DNA of 64,000 nt from Frankiales bacterium (GCA_025465155.1 JAODNJ010000212.1:1-64000); one strand, 5' to 3'; positions 25,722-35,162 are shown, counted from the first letter of the stretch. Notes: generated by a model from the sequence alone, not told the origin. Program-made: numbers and translations.

Positions 25722-27058
25722 ACCCGGCAACGGAAAGCGTGTTCGCGACGGCGCCGGCGGCCTCGCCTGGCCAGCTGGATGCGGCGTTCGCGGCCGCGGA
25801 CCGAGCATTCCCTGCCTGGAGTCGCGACGAGGACGCCCGCCGGGCCGCACTGAGGGGCATCGCCGATGCGCTGGTTAGGGCCGTCGAAGAGGTCGCGCCG
25901 GTGCTGACCGCCGAGCAGGGGAAAATACTGAGCGAGTCCCGCCGCGAGATCAGCGGCGCGGTGGCCTGGTTCCGGTACTACGCCGACCTGGAGATTCCCC
26001 GGCAGATCGTGCAGGACGACGACCGCGTCTTCTCCGAGGTGGTGCGCCGCCCGCTGGGGCCGGCGGTGGCCATCACCCCGTGGAACGCGCCGATCTCCAT
26101 CGGCATGGCGAAGGTCGCGACCGCACTTCGCGCTGGGGACACCGTCGTCCTCAAGCCCTCGCCGTACGCACCCCTGTCGACATTGCTCGTCGGACGCATC
26201 GCCAGCCAACTACTGCCCGCCGGTGTGCTGAACGTGGTCAGCGGCAGCGACGAGCTCGGCCCGCTGATGACCAGCCACCCGCTGACCCGCAAGATCAGCT
26301 TCACCGGCTCCATCGCCACCGGCAAGAAGATCGCCGCCGACGCGTCCCAGGATCTCAAGCGACTCACCCTGGAACTGGGCGGCAACGACGCCGCGATCGT
26401 GCTGGCCGACGCCGACCCGGAGTTCACCGCTGCGGGTCTGTTCGCGGCGGCGTTCTCCAACACCGGCCAGGTCTGCGTCGCACCGAAACGGATTTACATC
26501 GCGCAGTCGCTGTACCCGGCCCTCGTCGACGCCCTGGTCGCGCAGGCCCGCGCGGCCCGGATCGGCAACGGCGCCGACCCAGACGTCGATCTCGGGCCGC
26601 TGAACAACCGCCCGCAACTCGACTACGTCGCCGGACTGGTCGCCGGACTGGTCGCGGCCGGCGGCCGAGCCGTGACCGGCGGATCGGTCATCGACGGTCC
26701 CGGCTACTTCCACGAATCGACGATCATCACCGGAGTCGACGACACGACCCGCATCGTCGCCGAGGAACAATTCGGCCCCGCGCTACCCGTCATGGCCTAC
26801 TCCGATCTCGACGACGCCATCGCACGGGCCAACGCCACCGAATACGGACTCGGCGGGTCAGTCTGGAGCGCCGACCCGGAACGAGCCACGCAGATCGCCG
26901 CCCGGATCGAGGCCGGCACCGTGTGGGTCAACACCCACAAGGCGCTGGCGCCGCATCAGCCCTTCGCTGGTAGAAAATGGAGCGGCCAGGGAACCGAGGG
27001 CGGCCCGTCGGGCCTGGACGGGTTCACCGACGCGCAGTTCCTGTACCGCACACGCTGA
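25718..27058 (+). CDS. Aldehyde dehydrogenase (N-terminus frameshifted)
   Basis: 446 residues from the first available start, GTG 25718. ALDH motifs: TPWNAPISIGMAK, FTGSIATGK, general base in LELGGNDAA, nucleophilic Cys in FSNTGQVCVAPKR, and EEQFGPALPV. Length and start lack the first ~30 residues, which are present just upstream in another frame from ATG 25629; repairing one base would give about 475 residues. If the frameshift is real, only the shortened form can be made. The product would be soluble and oxidise an unknown aldehyde. A TetR gene follows 33 bp downstream. Confidence 0.85.
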   Translation: MNPATESVFATAPAASPGQLDAAFAAADRAFPAWSRDEDARRAALRGIADALVRAVEEVAPVLTAEQGKILSESRREISGAVAWFRYYADLEIPRQIVQDDDRVFSEVVRRPLGPAVAITPWNAPISIGMAKVATALRAGDTVVLKPSPYAPLSTLLVGRIASQLLPAGVLNVVSGSDELGPLMTSHPLTRKISFTGSIATGKKIAADASQDLKRLTLELGGNDAAIVLADADPEFTAAGLFAAAFSNTGQVCVAPKRIYIAQSLYPALVDALVAQARAARIGNGADPDVDLGPLNNRPQLDYVAGLVAGLVAAGGRAVTGGSVIDGPGYFHESTIITGVDDTTRIVAEEQFGPALPVMAYSDLDDAIARANATEYGLGGSVWSADPERATQIAARIEAGTVWVNTHKALAPHQPFAGRKWSGQGTEGGPSGLDGFTDAQFLYRTR

Positions 27059-27091
27059 CGCCGAGCTCGACCAGACGCGAGGAGATCGGAC

Positions 27092-27724
27092 ATGCCCTCG
27101 ACGACGCGGCGCCACTCGAACACCGAAGACCGTCGCTCCGTAGTCGAAGCGCAGATCCTCGCCGCGACAGAGCAGCTGCTCGGCGAGGGCAACAACTTCA
27201 CCGATCTGGGTGTGCAACGCATCGCGAGCACTGCCGGCGTCGCGAGATCAAGCTTCTACGTCGGCTTCCGCGACAAAACCGATCTGCTCATCCGACTCGC
27301 CGGCACCATGAAACAGCAGGTGTTCGATCTCGCGAAGGACTGGCGCCCATCCGGGCCGAACGGCGGCCCGGATGGCCTGGCGTCGGTGTTTCTGGACATC
27401 ACCGCGTTCTACCGACGCCACGCGAACCTGCTGGCGGCGATCACCGAGGTCGCCGCCTACGACCCCGCCGTCGCGGAATTCTGGACCAGCCAACTCGACC
27501 GGTTCACCGACCTCACCGCGCAGATCATCGAAGAAGAGCAGGAAGCAGGTCGGACGCCGCCAGACATCAACCCACGCATCCTGGCCCAGGTCCTCACCTG
27601 GGACGGCGACCGTGTCATCGCCCGCCACGTCGCCACCAACGCCGACGTCACCACCGACCCGGTCCTCGCCCGCGAACTCGCCCTCGTCCGCTGGCACGGC
27701 GCCTACCGCCGCCCAACCAGCTGA
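27092..27724 (+). CDS. TetR family regulator
   Basis: 210 residues with an N-terminal helix-turn-helix at ~20-65 (VQRIASTAGVARSSFYVGFR) and a helical ligand domain. GAGGAG lies ahead of ATG 27092. It follows the aldehyde dehydrogenase, so it probably controls that gene and itself through the inverted repeat at 25547-25569. The ligand is unknown. Confidence 0.9.
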   Translation: MPSTTRRHSNTEDRRSVVEAQILAATEQLLGEGNNFTDLGVQRIASTAGVARSSFYVGFRDKTDLLIRLAGTMKQQVFDLAKDWRPSGPNGGPDGLASVFLDITAFYRRHANLLAAITEVAAYDPAVAEFWTSQLDRFTDLTAQIIEEEQEAGRTPPDINPRILAQVLTWDGDRVIARHVATNADVTTDPVLARELALVRWHGAYRRPTS

Positions 27725-27837
27725 CTCAGTCGAGATCGGCCAGACCCGTCAAGCTGGCAGCCACGTAGGCCGGCGCGCTGACCGCGCATGCCCCTGGGCC
27801 GAGATGCCTGCGCCGAGGTGCATGCCCAGGAGGTCGA

Positions 27838-27854
27838 CCCCGGCCAGGCCGGGG
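27838..27854. terminator. GC-rich hairpin between convergent genes
   Basis: CCCCGGCC, A, GGCCGGGG: seven to eight paired bases with a tiny loop, between the ends of the TetR gene and the histidine kinase gene. There is no T-run, so a role in ending transcription is a guess. The rest of 27725-27992 shows nothing that I can support. Confidence 0.3.
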
Positions 27855-27992
27855 CCACATGTGAGGAGCAGGAGGGCGCGCCATGGTGCTCTTCTGCGTG
27901 GCGCACCGTCAGCTGGTGCGGGCATCGCCGACGGCATCGGGAGCTGACCGCCTTCCACTCAGTCCGTCCAGTGGCGGGATTCGGCGGCCGTT

Positions 27993-29811
27993 TCAAGGTC
28001 GGCTCTGTCCCGCGACCCGGGGACGGCGGCTACTTGCCGAGGGCGGCGAGGCGGTGAGGGGCAGTTCCATCTGGATGGCGGTGCCCTCTCCGGGCGTGCT
28101 GGTCACCCGGATGTGGCCCCCGAGGGCCTCGACGCGGTCGATGAGACCGACCAGGCCGGAGCCGCGTGTGGGGTCGGCACCGCCACGCCCGTCATCGCGG
28201 ACGCGAACCCGCAGCACCCCGGGGTCGGTGACGACCTGGACGTCGATGACGGCCGCGTGCGCGTGCTTGGTGGTGTTGGTGAGTGCCTCGGACACGACGT
28301 AGTAGGCGGCGAGCTCGATCGGCTCGGGCAGCCGTCCGTCGACGGCGATGTCGAGGCGGACGGGGACGGCGGAGCGGCGGGCCAGCGCCTTCAACGCCGG
28401 TCGCAGGCCGCCCTCGGCGAGGGCGGCCGGGTGGGAGGCCGTGGGCGATCTCGCGAAGCTCCTCCAAGACCCCGGTCAGCCCGTTGACCACGCCGTCCAG
28501 CGACGTGGCCAGCTGGCTCGCTTCCGGCGGCGCCGCCGCCTGCGCCGCGCGGACCTGCAGCGCCAGTGAGACAAGGGTTTGCTGGGCGCCGTCGTGCAGA
28601 TCCCGCTCGATCCGGCGGCGGGTGGTGTCGGCGGCGGCCACGATCCGTGCCCGTGAGGCGGCCAGCGCGGCCTGGGCCTCGGCGTTGGCCAGGGCCGTGG
28701 CGACCAGTTCGGTGAAGCCGGCCAGCCGCGCCTCGGTGTCCGCCGGCAGCGGCTCCTCCCGCCTGGACAGCACGATCATGACGCCCCACAGCCTCCCCCC
28801 AACGCTGATCGGCGCCCCGACGCCGGAGCGGAAACCCCAGTCGGTGGCCAGGTCCGCGGCTCGCCCCGTGGTGCCGGCGTAGTCGTCGACCCGCGCCGGC
28901 CGGCCAGTGTGGAACACCAGCGTGAACAGGTTGTGGCCGCCGAGGCTCCACCGGGTACCGACAGGAAAGGGCGCGGCGGCGCCGGTGCTGCTCCACGGGG
29001 CTAGCGCCGTGGCAGCGCCGTCCGGGTCGTAACGGTCCAGCAGCGCCAGATCCACCGACAGCAGCTGCCCGACCTCCGCAGTGACAGCGGCAAACAACGC
29101 CTCCGGCGGCGCCCCGCTCGCGACCAGTGTCGCCACTCGCCGCAGCGCCGCCTGCTCGTCGGCGCGGGCGCGCAGCTCTACCCGGGCCTGGGCGTTGGCG
29201 ATCGCGGTGGCGACCAGCTCGGTGAAGCCGGCCAGCCGCGCCTCGGTGTCCGCCGGCGGCGGCTGCTCGGAGGCGGACGCCACCATCATGACGCCCCACC
29301 GCTGGTCCTCGACGCTGATCGGCACGCCGACAATCGAGCGGATGCCCCGATCCCGGGCGCGAGCCGCAGCCTCACCGGAGGCGCCGGCGTACTCCTCGAT
29401 CCGCGCCGCCCGGCCCGTTCGGAACACCAGCGTGGTCACGTTCCGACCGCCGGCTTCCATTCGCCTGCCGACCGGGACACGGGCGGTGTCACCGCTCCTG
29501 ACCCAGCCGCCGACGACCGTGACCGTGCCGTCCGGGTCGTACCGGCTCATGGCCGTGACGTCGGCGGAGAGCACACGCCCGACCTCCTCGGCAACCGCGG
29601 TGAACACGTCCTCAGGCGCCGCCGCCCGTGCGACCAGCGTCGCCACCCGACGCAGCGCAGCCTGTTCCTCGGCGATCCCATCGCTCTGCGCGAATGCCAC
29701 CAGAACCTCGGCCTCGGCGGCAGCTCCACCGGTTCTTCGCCAGGTGCCCACCGGTGCCCAGCCTGCTCGCATCGACCGGACCGAACAAGCCCGTCCCGGC
29801 GGTCCCCGCAT
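27993..29811 (-). pseudogene. Two-GAF sensor histidine kinase, one-base frameshift
   Basis: Two GAF domains (residues ~49-218 and 219-388), a HisKA_3 dimerisation domain with the phospho-acceptor in IERDLHDGAQQ (His ~406), then a HATPase_c domain in another frame with N box EALTNTTKHAHA and G box DDGRGGADPTRGSG. The joint is near 28433-28435, where one extra G in GGG turns the expected HGLHPAALAEGG into HGLPPGRPRRG. Without that base the protein would be about 605 residues, cytosolic and NarL-type. No response regulator gene is nearby. The exact start is unsure. The break may be a sequencing error; if real, the ATPase domain is lost and the kinase is dead. Confidence 0.75.
28648..29667 (-). 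repeat. Tandem in-frame GAF module duplication (2 x 510 bp)
   Basis: Residues 49-218 (29667-29158) and 219-388 (29157-28648) align end to end at a constant offset of 170 residues. Shared blocks include EQAALRRVATLVA, YDPDG, TLVF-TGR-AR and PADTEARLAGFTELVATA. The absence of any length change suggests a fairly recent duplication. Confidence 0.75.
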
Positions 29812-30043
29812 CCCGGTGGCCAGCGCCGGGTTCGGCGACGACCGGCCGGCGCTCCACGCCTGGTCACGAGTCGGGACCTCTTGGGCGACGCACTCGCGGT
29901 ATCCGACGATCAGGCCGCCGCGGATGGTGAAGAAGGCGCGGAGTCCTTCCTGTCAGCCCGCGAGATCCAGCGCCCTGGCACGGGACTCCGGCGGCTTCGG
30001 TGCAGGCATCCAGGACCGTTTCCGGCACCGGCCGTGACATCGG

Positions 30044-30478
30044 TCAGGCTAGGCCGATCTGGCCGAGGAACGTGCTGTTGTCCCAGAAGAGAAACTCCTC
30101 GATGATCCGGCCTTCGCGCCACTTGGCGGTGGTGGAGTATACGACATCGAACGACTTGCCGGTGGGCTCGATCACGCTCCCGTCGGGCTGCTCGAGCGGG
30201 GCGGTGAAGGTGCCGGTGAACCGGGTGACGAAGCAGGTGAAGTCCCCTTCACCGAACAGGATCTCGTAGGGCTCGTTGTGGACCCGATTGTCCGGGAAAG
30301 CGGCGCAGAACGCGATCGACTCGGCCCGATGGTCCGGCCCTCCGTGAGTGGGGTCGGCCTCCCGGCCCGGCCAGTGCACGACGCACTCCGGGTCGTGCAG
30401 GGCGTCGAAGGCGTCCCAGTCGCGACCGTTCCAGGCCTTGTCCACGTGCTGCATGCGGCTCGCGTTCTCGGTTGTCAC
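30044..30478 (-). CDS. SnoaL-like/NTF2-fold protein
   Basis: 144 residues from GTG 30478 (GAAGGAG six bases ahead). Typical SnoaL-like polyketide-cyclase fold pattern: HVDKAWNGRDWDAFDALHDPECVVHWPG at residues ~10-37, and a C-terminal VVYSTTAKWREGRIIEEFLFWDN. Members are small isomerases, cyclases or hydratases, or have no known activity. It is the only intact gene between the kinase and the recombinase remnant, so no pathway can be named. Confidence 0.8.
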   Translation of the reverse strand: MTTENASRMQHVDKAWNGRDWDAFDALHDPECVVHWPGREADPTHGGPDHRAESIAFCAAFPDNRVHNEPYEILFGEGDFTCFVTRFTGTFTAPLEQPDGSVIEPTGKSFDVVYSTTAKWREGRIIEEFLFWDNSTFLGQIGLA

Positions 30479-30776
30479 CAGGGTCTCCTTCGCCGTCGCT
30501 TTTCGCGCTCCGTCGACGGAGCGCGGCCGATCGCCTGTCCCCGCACCCGCCGGCAACGGCCTTCGCATTCATGCTCCGCCAACCTCATCCGAGGAGAGCG
30601 GTCGCATTTCAGGCCTGTGATGTGTCGTCCGATGCGATGTCGAGAATCCTGTGCGGCAGGCGATGCGTCGCCGGGGCTACCGGCCATCGCCGGTACCGGC
30701 CTTCAGGTGTCGCGGCCTCCGGGTAGCCGGAAAGGACCCAGGCCTTCAGAAAGTCCTCGCGGTCCGGCGAGGCACA
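30479..30776. other. No gene recognised
   Basis: Upstream of the SnoaL-like gene. Only a short inverted repeat, TACCGG/CCGGTA near 30680, was noticed. It may hold further, unrecognisable remains of the recombinase gene that follows. Confidence 0.4.
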
Positions 30777-31110
30777 GTCGTTGACCGCGAGTGGGGCAAG
30801 GCCGCGTTCGGGGTATCCAAGACCGACCGCCGGCGGCCCGCCCCCTTCCCCGCTCGCCGCTGGAGTCGCTCACCGCGCTCGGTGTGGGACGCGCGCCCGA
30901 CGAACTGCTCTTTGCCAGCGCCGCCTGGGGAGTGCTTCGCGTCTCCGTCGCACCGTCGCCAGCGTGGCCGTCTCCGCCGGCGCCAACGTCAGGCAGTACA
31001 GCGGCTCCTCGGGCATGCCTCGTCGGCCCCTGACCTCGACGTCTACTACGGCCTGTTCGCCGACGACCTCGACGCCGTCGCGGATCGGCTGGACGCAGGC
31101 GCGGTGTGCG
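30777..31110 (+). pseudogene. Decayed tyrosine recombinase (phage-type integrase)
   Basis: Fragments of an integrase catalytic domain can be followed across three frames: AAFGVSKTDRRRPAPFP (expected pKT..Rr..plP), SLTALGVGRAPDELLFASAA, LRRTVASVAVSAGANVRQ (expected HDLRHTaASla..GAnv) and VQRLLGHASSAPDLDVYYGL followed by FADDLDAVADRLDAG. The stretch between the second and third pieces is deleted, the HxxR histidine is gone, and at least three frame changes occur. The LGH and tyrosine motifs survive. It is the mark of a former mobile element at the junction between the two metabolic regions. Confidence 0.75.
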
Positions 31111-31206
31111 CTCGTACGGACTCACCGCGGCATCACTCACCCAGGCAAACGATGGATACCCTCCGACCAGCGTGTTGACGGTGGGCCTGTCCAGCTTCGA
31201 GGGCCG

Positions 31207-32617
31207 GAGAACGATGCGGTCGGGCGTGCGTGACCCGCGAAGGCGCTCACGCGCCCAGGCTCGCAGGGGCTCCGGCTCCAGGTTGGCGCCCGGACGCGGC
31301 ACGACCGCAGCATAGATGAGCTGCCCCCACTCGTCGTCCGGCAGGCCGACGACGCCGACGTCGGCGATGTCCGGATGCTGAATCAGGACGTCCTCGACCT
31401 CGGCCGGCGCGATGTTCTCGCCTCCGCGGATGATGGTGTCGTCGGACCTCCCGTGGAGGAAGAGGTAACCCTCGTCGTCGACATGGGCTAGGTCGCGGGT
31501 GGGGAACCATCCGGCCGGGTCGAGCACGGTTCCGCGTCCCACGTACTCACCGGAGATCTGCGGCCCACGCACCCAGAGCTCGCCGGGCGTTCCACCGTGC
31601 ACCTCAGCGCCGTCGGCGTCGCGGATCACCGCCTCGACACCGGGCACCATCCGCCCGGCGGAAGCGAGACGTCCACGGACCGCGGGATCGGAGGAGCAGA
31701 TCGCGGCGCGATGGTCGTCGGGGGTCAGCACGGCGATGGTCGAGCTGGTCTCGGTTAACCCATAGGCGTTGGTGAAGTTGACATCGGGCAGCAGTGCGAG
31801 CGCACGTTCCAGGACAGGTCGCGGGACACGCGCACCGCCGTAGGCGACGGCCCGCAAAGTGGGCACGACATCGGGATGGTGCTCCAAATGCTCCACGAGC
31901 CGAGCCAGCATGGTCGGAACCAGCATGGCGCTGCGGATGCCCTCCCGGTTGACCACGTCGACCCACGCCTCGGCCGTGAAGTCCGGCAGGTAGACCAGAC
32001 CGCGTCCGGCATAGAGGTTGGTGAGGATCGCCCCCACTCCAGCGATGTGATACGGCGGAACGCTCACCACCGTCGCGTCGTCGGGCTCCGCCGCGCCGAA
32101 CTCGACGGTTCCGAGCACATAGCTGAGGAGGTGGTCATGGCGGAGCACCACCTGCTTCGGCGCGGAGGTGGTGCCGCTGGTGAAGAGGGTGACCGCGACC
32201 GCGGCCATCCGTGGGGGGCATGTCGGTGCCGACGTCGCCGGCGAGGCTCGCCAGCCACTCGCTCGTCTCGACGAGGCGGGCCCCCGCCCCGACCGCCGCG
32301 TGATATCGCTGGTCCGCCACGACGAGCGGATTCGGCAGGACCCCGATCTGGTCACGGATCGCCTCCGGCGCCAGCCGGAAGTTGAGTGGTGTCAGCGGGA
32401 TGCCCGCCTGCGCCGACGCGAGCAGGGCGATCGGGAGCGCCGGACCGTTGACCCCGAGGAAGGCCACGGAGCGGGCCCCGTCCTCGAGCAGTCGACCTGC
32501 TCCCGCACGCGCATACCGGGCAAGATCGGCAGCCGTCAGTCCCGAGGACTCGGAGCCGAGCACGACTCGATCGGGCATGGCCCCGGAGGCCATCTCCAGA
32601 AGGAGCTCGAGTCCCAT
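31207..32617 (-). pseudogene. Acyl-CoA synthetase (AMP-forming), frameshifted and truncated
   Basis: N-terminal part MGLELLLEMASGAMPDRVVL... from 32617; AMP-binding motif TLFTSGTTSAPKQ and later YGLTETSS, GELWVRGPQISGEY and GRSDDTIIRGGENI are in another frame. One extra base in the six-G run 32213-32218 separates them. After RTPDRIVLRP (about 31200) similarity stops: the C-terminal P-x-TGK segment with the catalytic lysine is absent, next to the recombinase remnant. The start overlaps the stop of the upstream small gene (TGATG). An intact protein would activate a carboxylic acid for the CoA pathway to the right. Confidence 0.8.
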
Positions 32618-32913
32618 CAGTCGCTCGAGGGCAGCGCCTTTGCGGCGCGGACCGTGAGGGGAACGCCGTCGGCGGCGAGCGTTCCGGCACCCGCCTTGGT
32701 CACCAGCAGCTCGAGGGCCTCAGTGGGGTCGGTGTACCGCTTGCCCAGCTGGTTGCCGTCCGCGAAGGCCGCGTCGAGGCTCAACGAGGCATCCGGCTGG
32801 TCGGACAGCTCGATCATCGGATGCCCTCCACATGACAACGCGACGTCGACCGGGCGGACCACGATGACCTCGGTGGCGCAGACTTGGCTCCGATAGCGGG
32901 TTCCAGGTTTCAT
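32617..32913 (-). CDS. Small conserved protein linked to CoA ligases
   Basis: 98 residues starting MKPGTRYRSQVCATEVIVVR and ending LPSSD, with the conserved block LGKRYTDPTEALELLVTKAG. I recall proteins of this kind next to AMP-dependent CoA ligase and acyl-CoA dehydrogenase genes in actinomycetes, but no function is established that I can cite. A conserved Cys (QVCATE) and a CGG motif are notable. AGAGG lies close to the ATG. Its stop overlaps the synthetase start, so the two were translated together, divergent from the dehydrogenase operon. Confidence 0.7.
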   Translation of the reverse strand: MKPGTRYRSQVCATEVIVVRPVDVALSCGGHPMIELSDQPDASLSLDAAFADGNQLGKRYTDPTEALELLVTKAGAGTLAADGVPLTVRAAKALPSSD

Positions 32914-32959
32914 CGACCTCTTCCATCCCCACGCGCGGCGGGTGACCGTCGGTTGAGCC

Positions 32960-32988
32960 TTGACACACCCCACCCGCCTACCTAGCGT
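32960..32988 (+). promoter_or_regulatory. Candidate promoter of the ChsE/ChsH/Ltp2-like operon
   Basis: TTGACA (32960-32965), 17 bp, TAGCGT (32983-32988). Transcription would begin at about 32995, exactly where the operator-like repeat starts. An earlier in-frame TTG at 32960 is the -35 box itself and therefore cannot be the translation start. Confidence 0.55.
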
Positions 32989-32991
32989 CCA

Positions 32992-33016
32992 CCTTGTAGA
33001 CAATACTTCCACAAAG
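32992..33016. promoter_or_regulatory. GTGGA-N7-TCCAC operator, site A (one mismatch)
   Basis: Core GTAGA (32996-33000), CAATACT, TCCAC (33008-33012), with CCTT on the left and AAAG on the right. Shape and spacing equal those of sites at 47294-47310 and 54390-54414. It covers the predicted transcription start of the dehydrogenase operon. Confidence 0.6.
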
Positions 33017-33028
33017 TGTAGGACATTG

Positions 33029-34198
33029 GTGAACGCACAGGAGACTGCGGGATTCCGGGATGCCTATGTCGCTTATCTCAACAGCCTGCTCGCGGGGGAC
33101 ACGCTCCGGCTCCTGCACGACGAGGAGCGGTCCGCGACAGCTCCCCCGCGGACCGAGAGCCTGCGCCGCAAGCTGATCGCCCGGATGGGTGCCGCCGGTT
33201 GGCTCGGTGTGGGCTTCCCGGAGGAGCTGGGCGGCCGGCCCGGCACCAACCTCGATCAAGTGGCCCTGGTCGAGGAGAGCGAGCGTCTGGGTGCGCCGCT
33301 CCCGCTGATCACGTTGATGACGGTGGCGCCGACGCTGCTGCAATACGGCACCGATGAGCAGCGCGAGCGCTACCTGAGGCCCGTGCTCCGAGGGCACGTG
33401 GAGTTCGCGATCGGCTACACCGAGCCGTCCGCCGGGACCGATCTCGCGTCGCTTCGCACGCGCGCCGAGATCCGTGGCGACGAGCTCGTCATCAACGGGA
33501 GCAAGATCTTCACGAGCAACGCCGACCTCGCCGACTACATCTGGCTGGCGGTGCGCACCGATCCCGATGCCGAGAAGCACGCGGGCATCAGCATCGTGAT
33601 CGTCCCGGTCGATACCCCCGGTGTTTCGGTGACGACGATCAACACGCTGGCGGAGCACCGCACGACGGCGACCTTCTACGACAACGTCGTCGTCCCGGTC
33701 AGCAATCTCGTCGGCGGACTCGGTGGTGGCTGGCGCCTCATGACCTCCCAGCTCAACCGCGAACGGCTGGCGATGGCCGCGCGCGTGGAGGCGGCGCGCG
33801 GCCTGCTCCGCGACGTGATCGACTGGGCCTCGCGCACCCCGGTCGGCAACGGTGTCCTGGCCGAACAGCCGTGGGCGCGGACGAGCCTCGCCGATGCCTA
33901 CGTTCGGCTCTCTGCGGCTCGGCTCTTCGTCGAGCGTGTGGCCCGCGCCGAGACACCGGACCGGGTCGAGGCATCGATGGCGAAGGCGTACGGCACCGAG
34001 GCGGTTCTCGAGGCCCTTCGTCTCATGCTGGAGGTGAGTGGCAACGCGGGGCTCGTGCGCGGCGAGGACGCGATGCTGAGCGGCCGGCTCGAGCACGCCT
34101 ACCGGCGCGCCGTGATCAACACCTTCGGCGGGGGAACCAACGAGATCCAGCGACAGATCATCGCCAGCTCCGGCCTCGATCTGCCCCGCGCGCTCTGA
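33029..34198 (+). CDS. Acyl-CoA dehydrogenase, ChsE-like subunit
   Basis: 389 residues, full three-domain acyl-CoA dehydrogenase: FAD-binding GYTEPSAGTDLASLRT, beta-domain GSKIFTSNADLADYIWL and the C-terminal FGGGTNEIQR. At the place of the MCAD-type catalytic Glu (YEGT) it has Gly. This is also seen in heteromeric ChsE-type enzymes, where one subunit supplies the base from another position. Start GTG 33029, AGGA five bases ahead. It is the first gene of the operon; the second subunit is likely the protein at 35159-36250. It introduces the 2,3-double bond into an acyl-CoA. Confidence 0.87.
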   Translation: MNAQETAGFRDAYVAYLNSLLAGDTLRLLHDEERSATAPPRTESLRRKLIARMGAAGWLGVGFPEELGGRPGTNLDQVALVEESERLGAPLPLITLMTVAPTLLQYGTDEQRERYLRPVLRGHVEFAIGYTEPSAGTDLASLRTRAEIRGDELVINGSKIFTSNADLADYIWLAVRTDPDAEKHAGISIVIVPVDTPGVSVTTINTLAEHRTTATFYDNVVVPVSNLVGGLGGGWRLMTSQLNRERLAMAARVEAARGLLRDVIDWASRTPVGNGVLAEQPWARTSLADAYVRLSAARLFVERVARAETPDRVEASMAKAYGTEAVLEALRLMLEVSGNAGLVRGEDAMLSGRLEHAYRRAVINTFGGGTNEIQRQIIASSGLDLPRAL

Positions 34199-34235
34199 CG
34201 GCGTCGAGTCGACACGTACGGAAAGGACCCCCTGG

Positions 34236-35162
34236 ATGAGCTCCGACCTGCTTACGTCTCTCAGCCCGTTCCTCGGCAAGGTGTGCGAGGACGTCGTCGC
34301 TGCCGACCCGGTCAACGCCCCGATGGTGCGCGCCTGGTGCCACGCGCTCGGGGACGACGTCGATCGCTACCTCGGGGCCGATGGCGTGGTCGCCCCTCCG
34401 GCCATGCTCCAGGCGTGGTGCAAGCGGGTGGCGACCCCGGCGGCCGAGGGGCAGGACGTGCGTGCCGAGCTGCTCCAGGTGTGTGACGACGCGGGCTTCG
34501 TCTCCATCGTCGCCACCGACTGCGAGCAGCGCTACGTCCGCCGCCTGAACGAGGGCGATCTCCTGCGGTGCGTCGTCACGGTGGCCGACATCTCGCCGCT
34601 CAAGACGACCTCGTTGGGTGAGGGTCACTTCATCACGTTCAACCACGACTACACCGACCAGGCCGGCGAGACCGTCGCGGAGATGACCTATCGCGTGCTG
34701 AAGTTCCGGGCCTCCGAGAGCGCCGCGCCCGCGCGCCTCCCCCGGCGCGGCGAGCAGCTCCGGCCCGCGATCAACCGCGACAACGCGTTCTTCTGGGAGG
34801 GGACGCAGCTCGGCGAATTCCGGATCCAGAAGTGCTCCTCGTGCGGCTCGCTGCGCAATCCCCCCGGCCCGATGTGCCCGCACTGTCGATCCACTCAGTG
34901 GGGCTGGATCCTCGCGAGCGGCGAGGGCACCGTCCACAGTTTCACCGTGCCGCACTACCCGAAGGTCGAAGGCCTGGAGATGCCGTACGTCGTCGCCCTC
35001 GTCGATCTGACCGAGGGCGTGCGGACCATCACCAACATCGTGGACGTCGACCCAGCCGACGTCCAGGTCGGCATGCCCGTGGAGCTGCAGTTCGACGCCG
35101 TCGACAAGGACCTCACGCTGCCTCGCTTCCACACCGTTCCGTCAGGAACGAACCGAGCATGA
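34236..35162 (+). CDS. ChsH2-like hotdog hydratase fused to DUF35
   Basis: 308 residues. N-terminal FAS1/MaoC-type hotdog domain (~1-165), linker, then a DUF35 domain: zinc ribbon C-x2-C...C-x2-C in KCSSCGSLRNPPGPMCPHC (~205-222) and an OB-fold (GEGTVHSFTV to the end). Length and architecture match ChsH2 of the mycobacterial cholesterol side-chain system, whose hotdog pairs with ChsH1 and whose DUF35 part pairs with the aldolase Ltp2. Both partner types are encoded just downstream. Predicted role: hydration of an enoyl-CoA and handing the product to the aldolase. Confidence 0.85.
   Translation: MSSDLLTSLSPFLGKVCEDVVAADPVNAPMVRAWCHALGDDVDRYLGADGVVAPPAMLQAWCKRVATPAAEGQDVRAELLQVCDDAGFVSIVATDCEQRYVRRLNEGDLLRCVVTVADISPLKTTSLGEGHFITFNHDYTDQAGETVAEMTYRVLKFRASESAAPARLPRRGEQLRPAINRDNAFFWEGTQLGEFRIQKCSSCGSLRNPPGPMCPHCRSTQWGWILASGEGTVHSFTVPHYPKVEGLEMPYVVALVDLTEGVRTITNIVDVDPADVQVGMPVELQFDAVDKDLTLPRFHTVPSGTNRA

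Noticed and set aside
27838-27854. Intrinsic terminator between TetR and histidine kinase genes
   Set aside because: The hairpin has a very small loop and no T-run; listed only as a weak feature.
27749-27958. Small minus-strand frame with a hydrophobic stretch
   Set aside because: It lacks a ribosome site and family similarity, and its composition is that of random GC-rich sequence.
32960-33028. Upstream in-frame TTG start for the first dehydrogenase
   Set aside because: It coincides with the predicted -35 box and lies before the likely transcription start; the added residues are not dehydrogenase-like.
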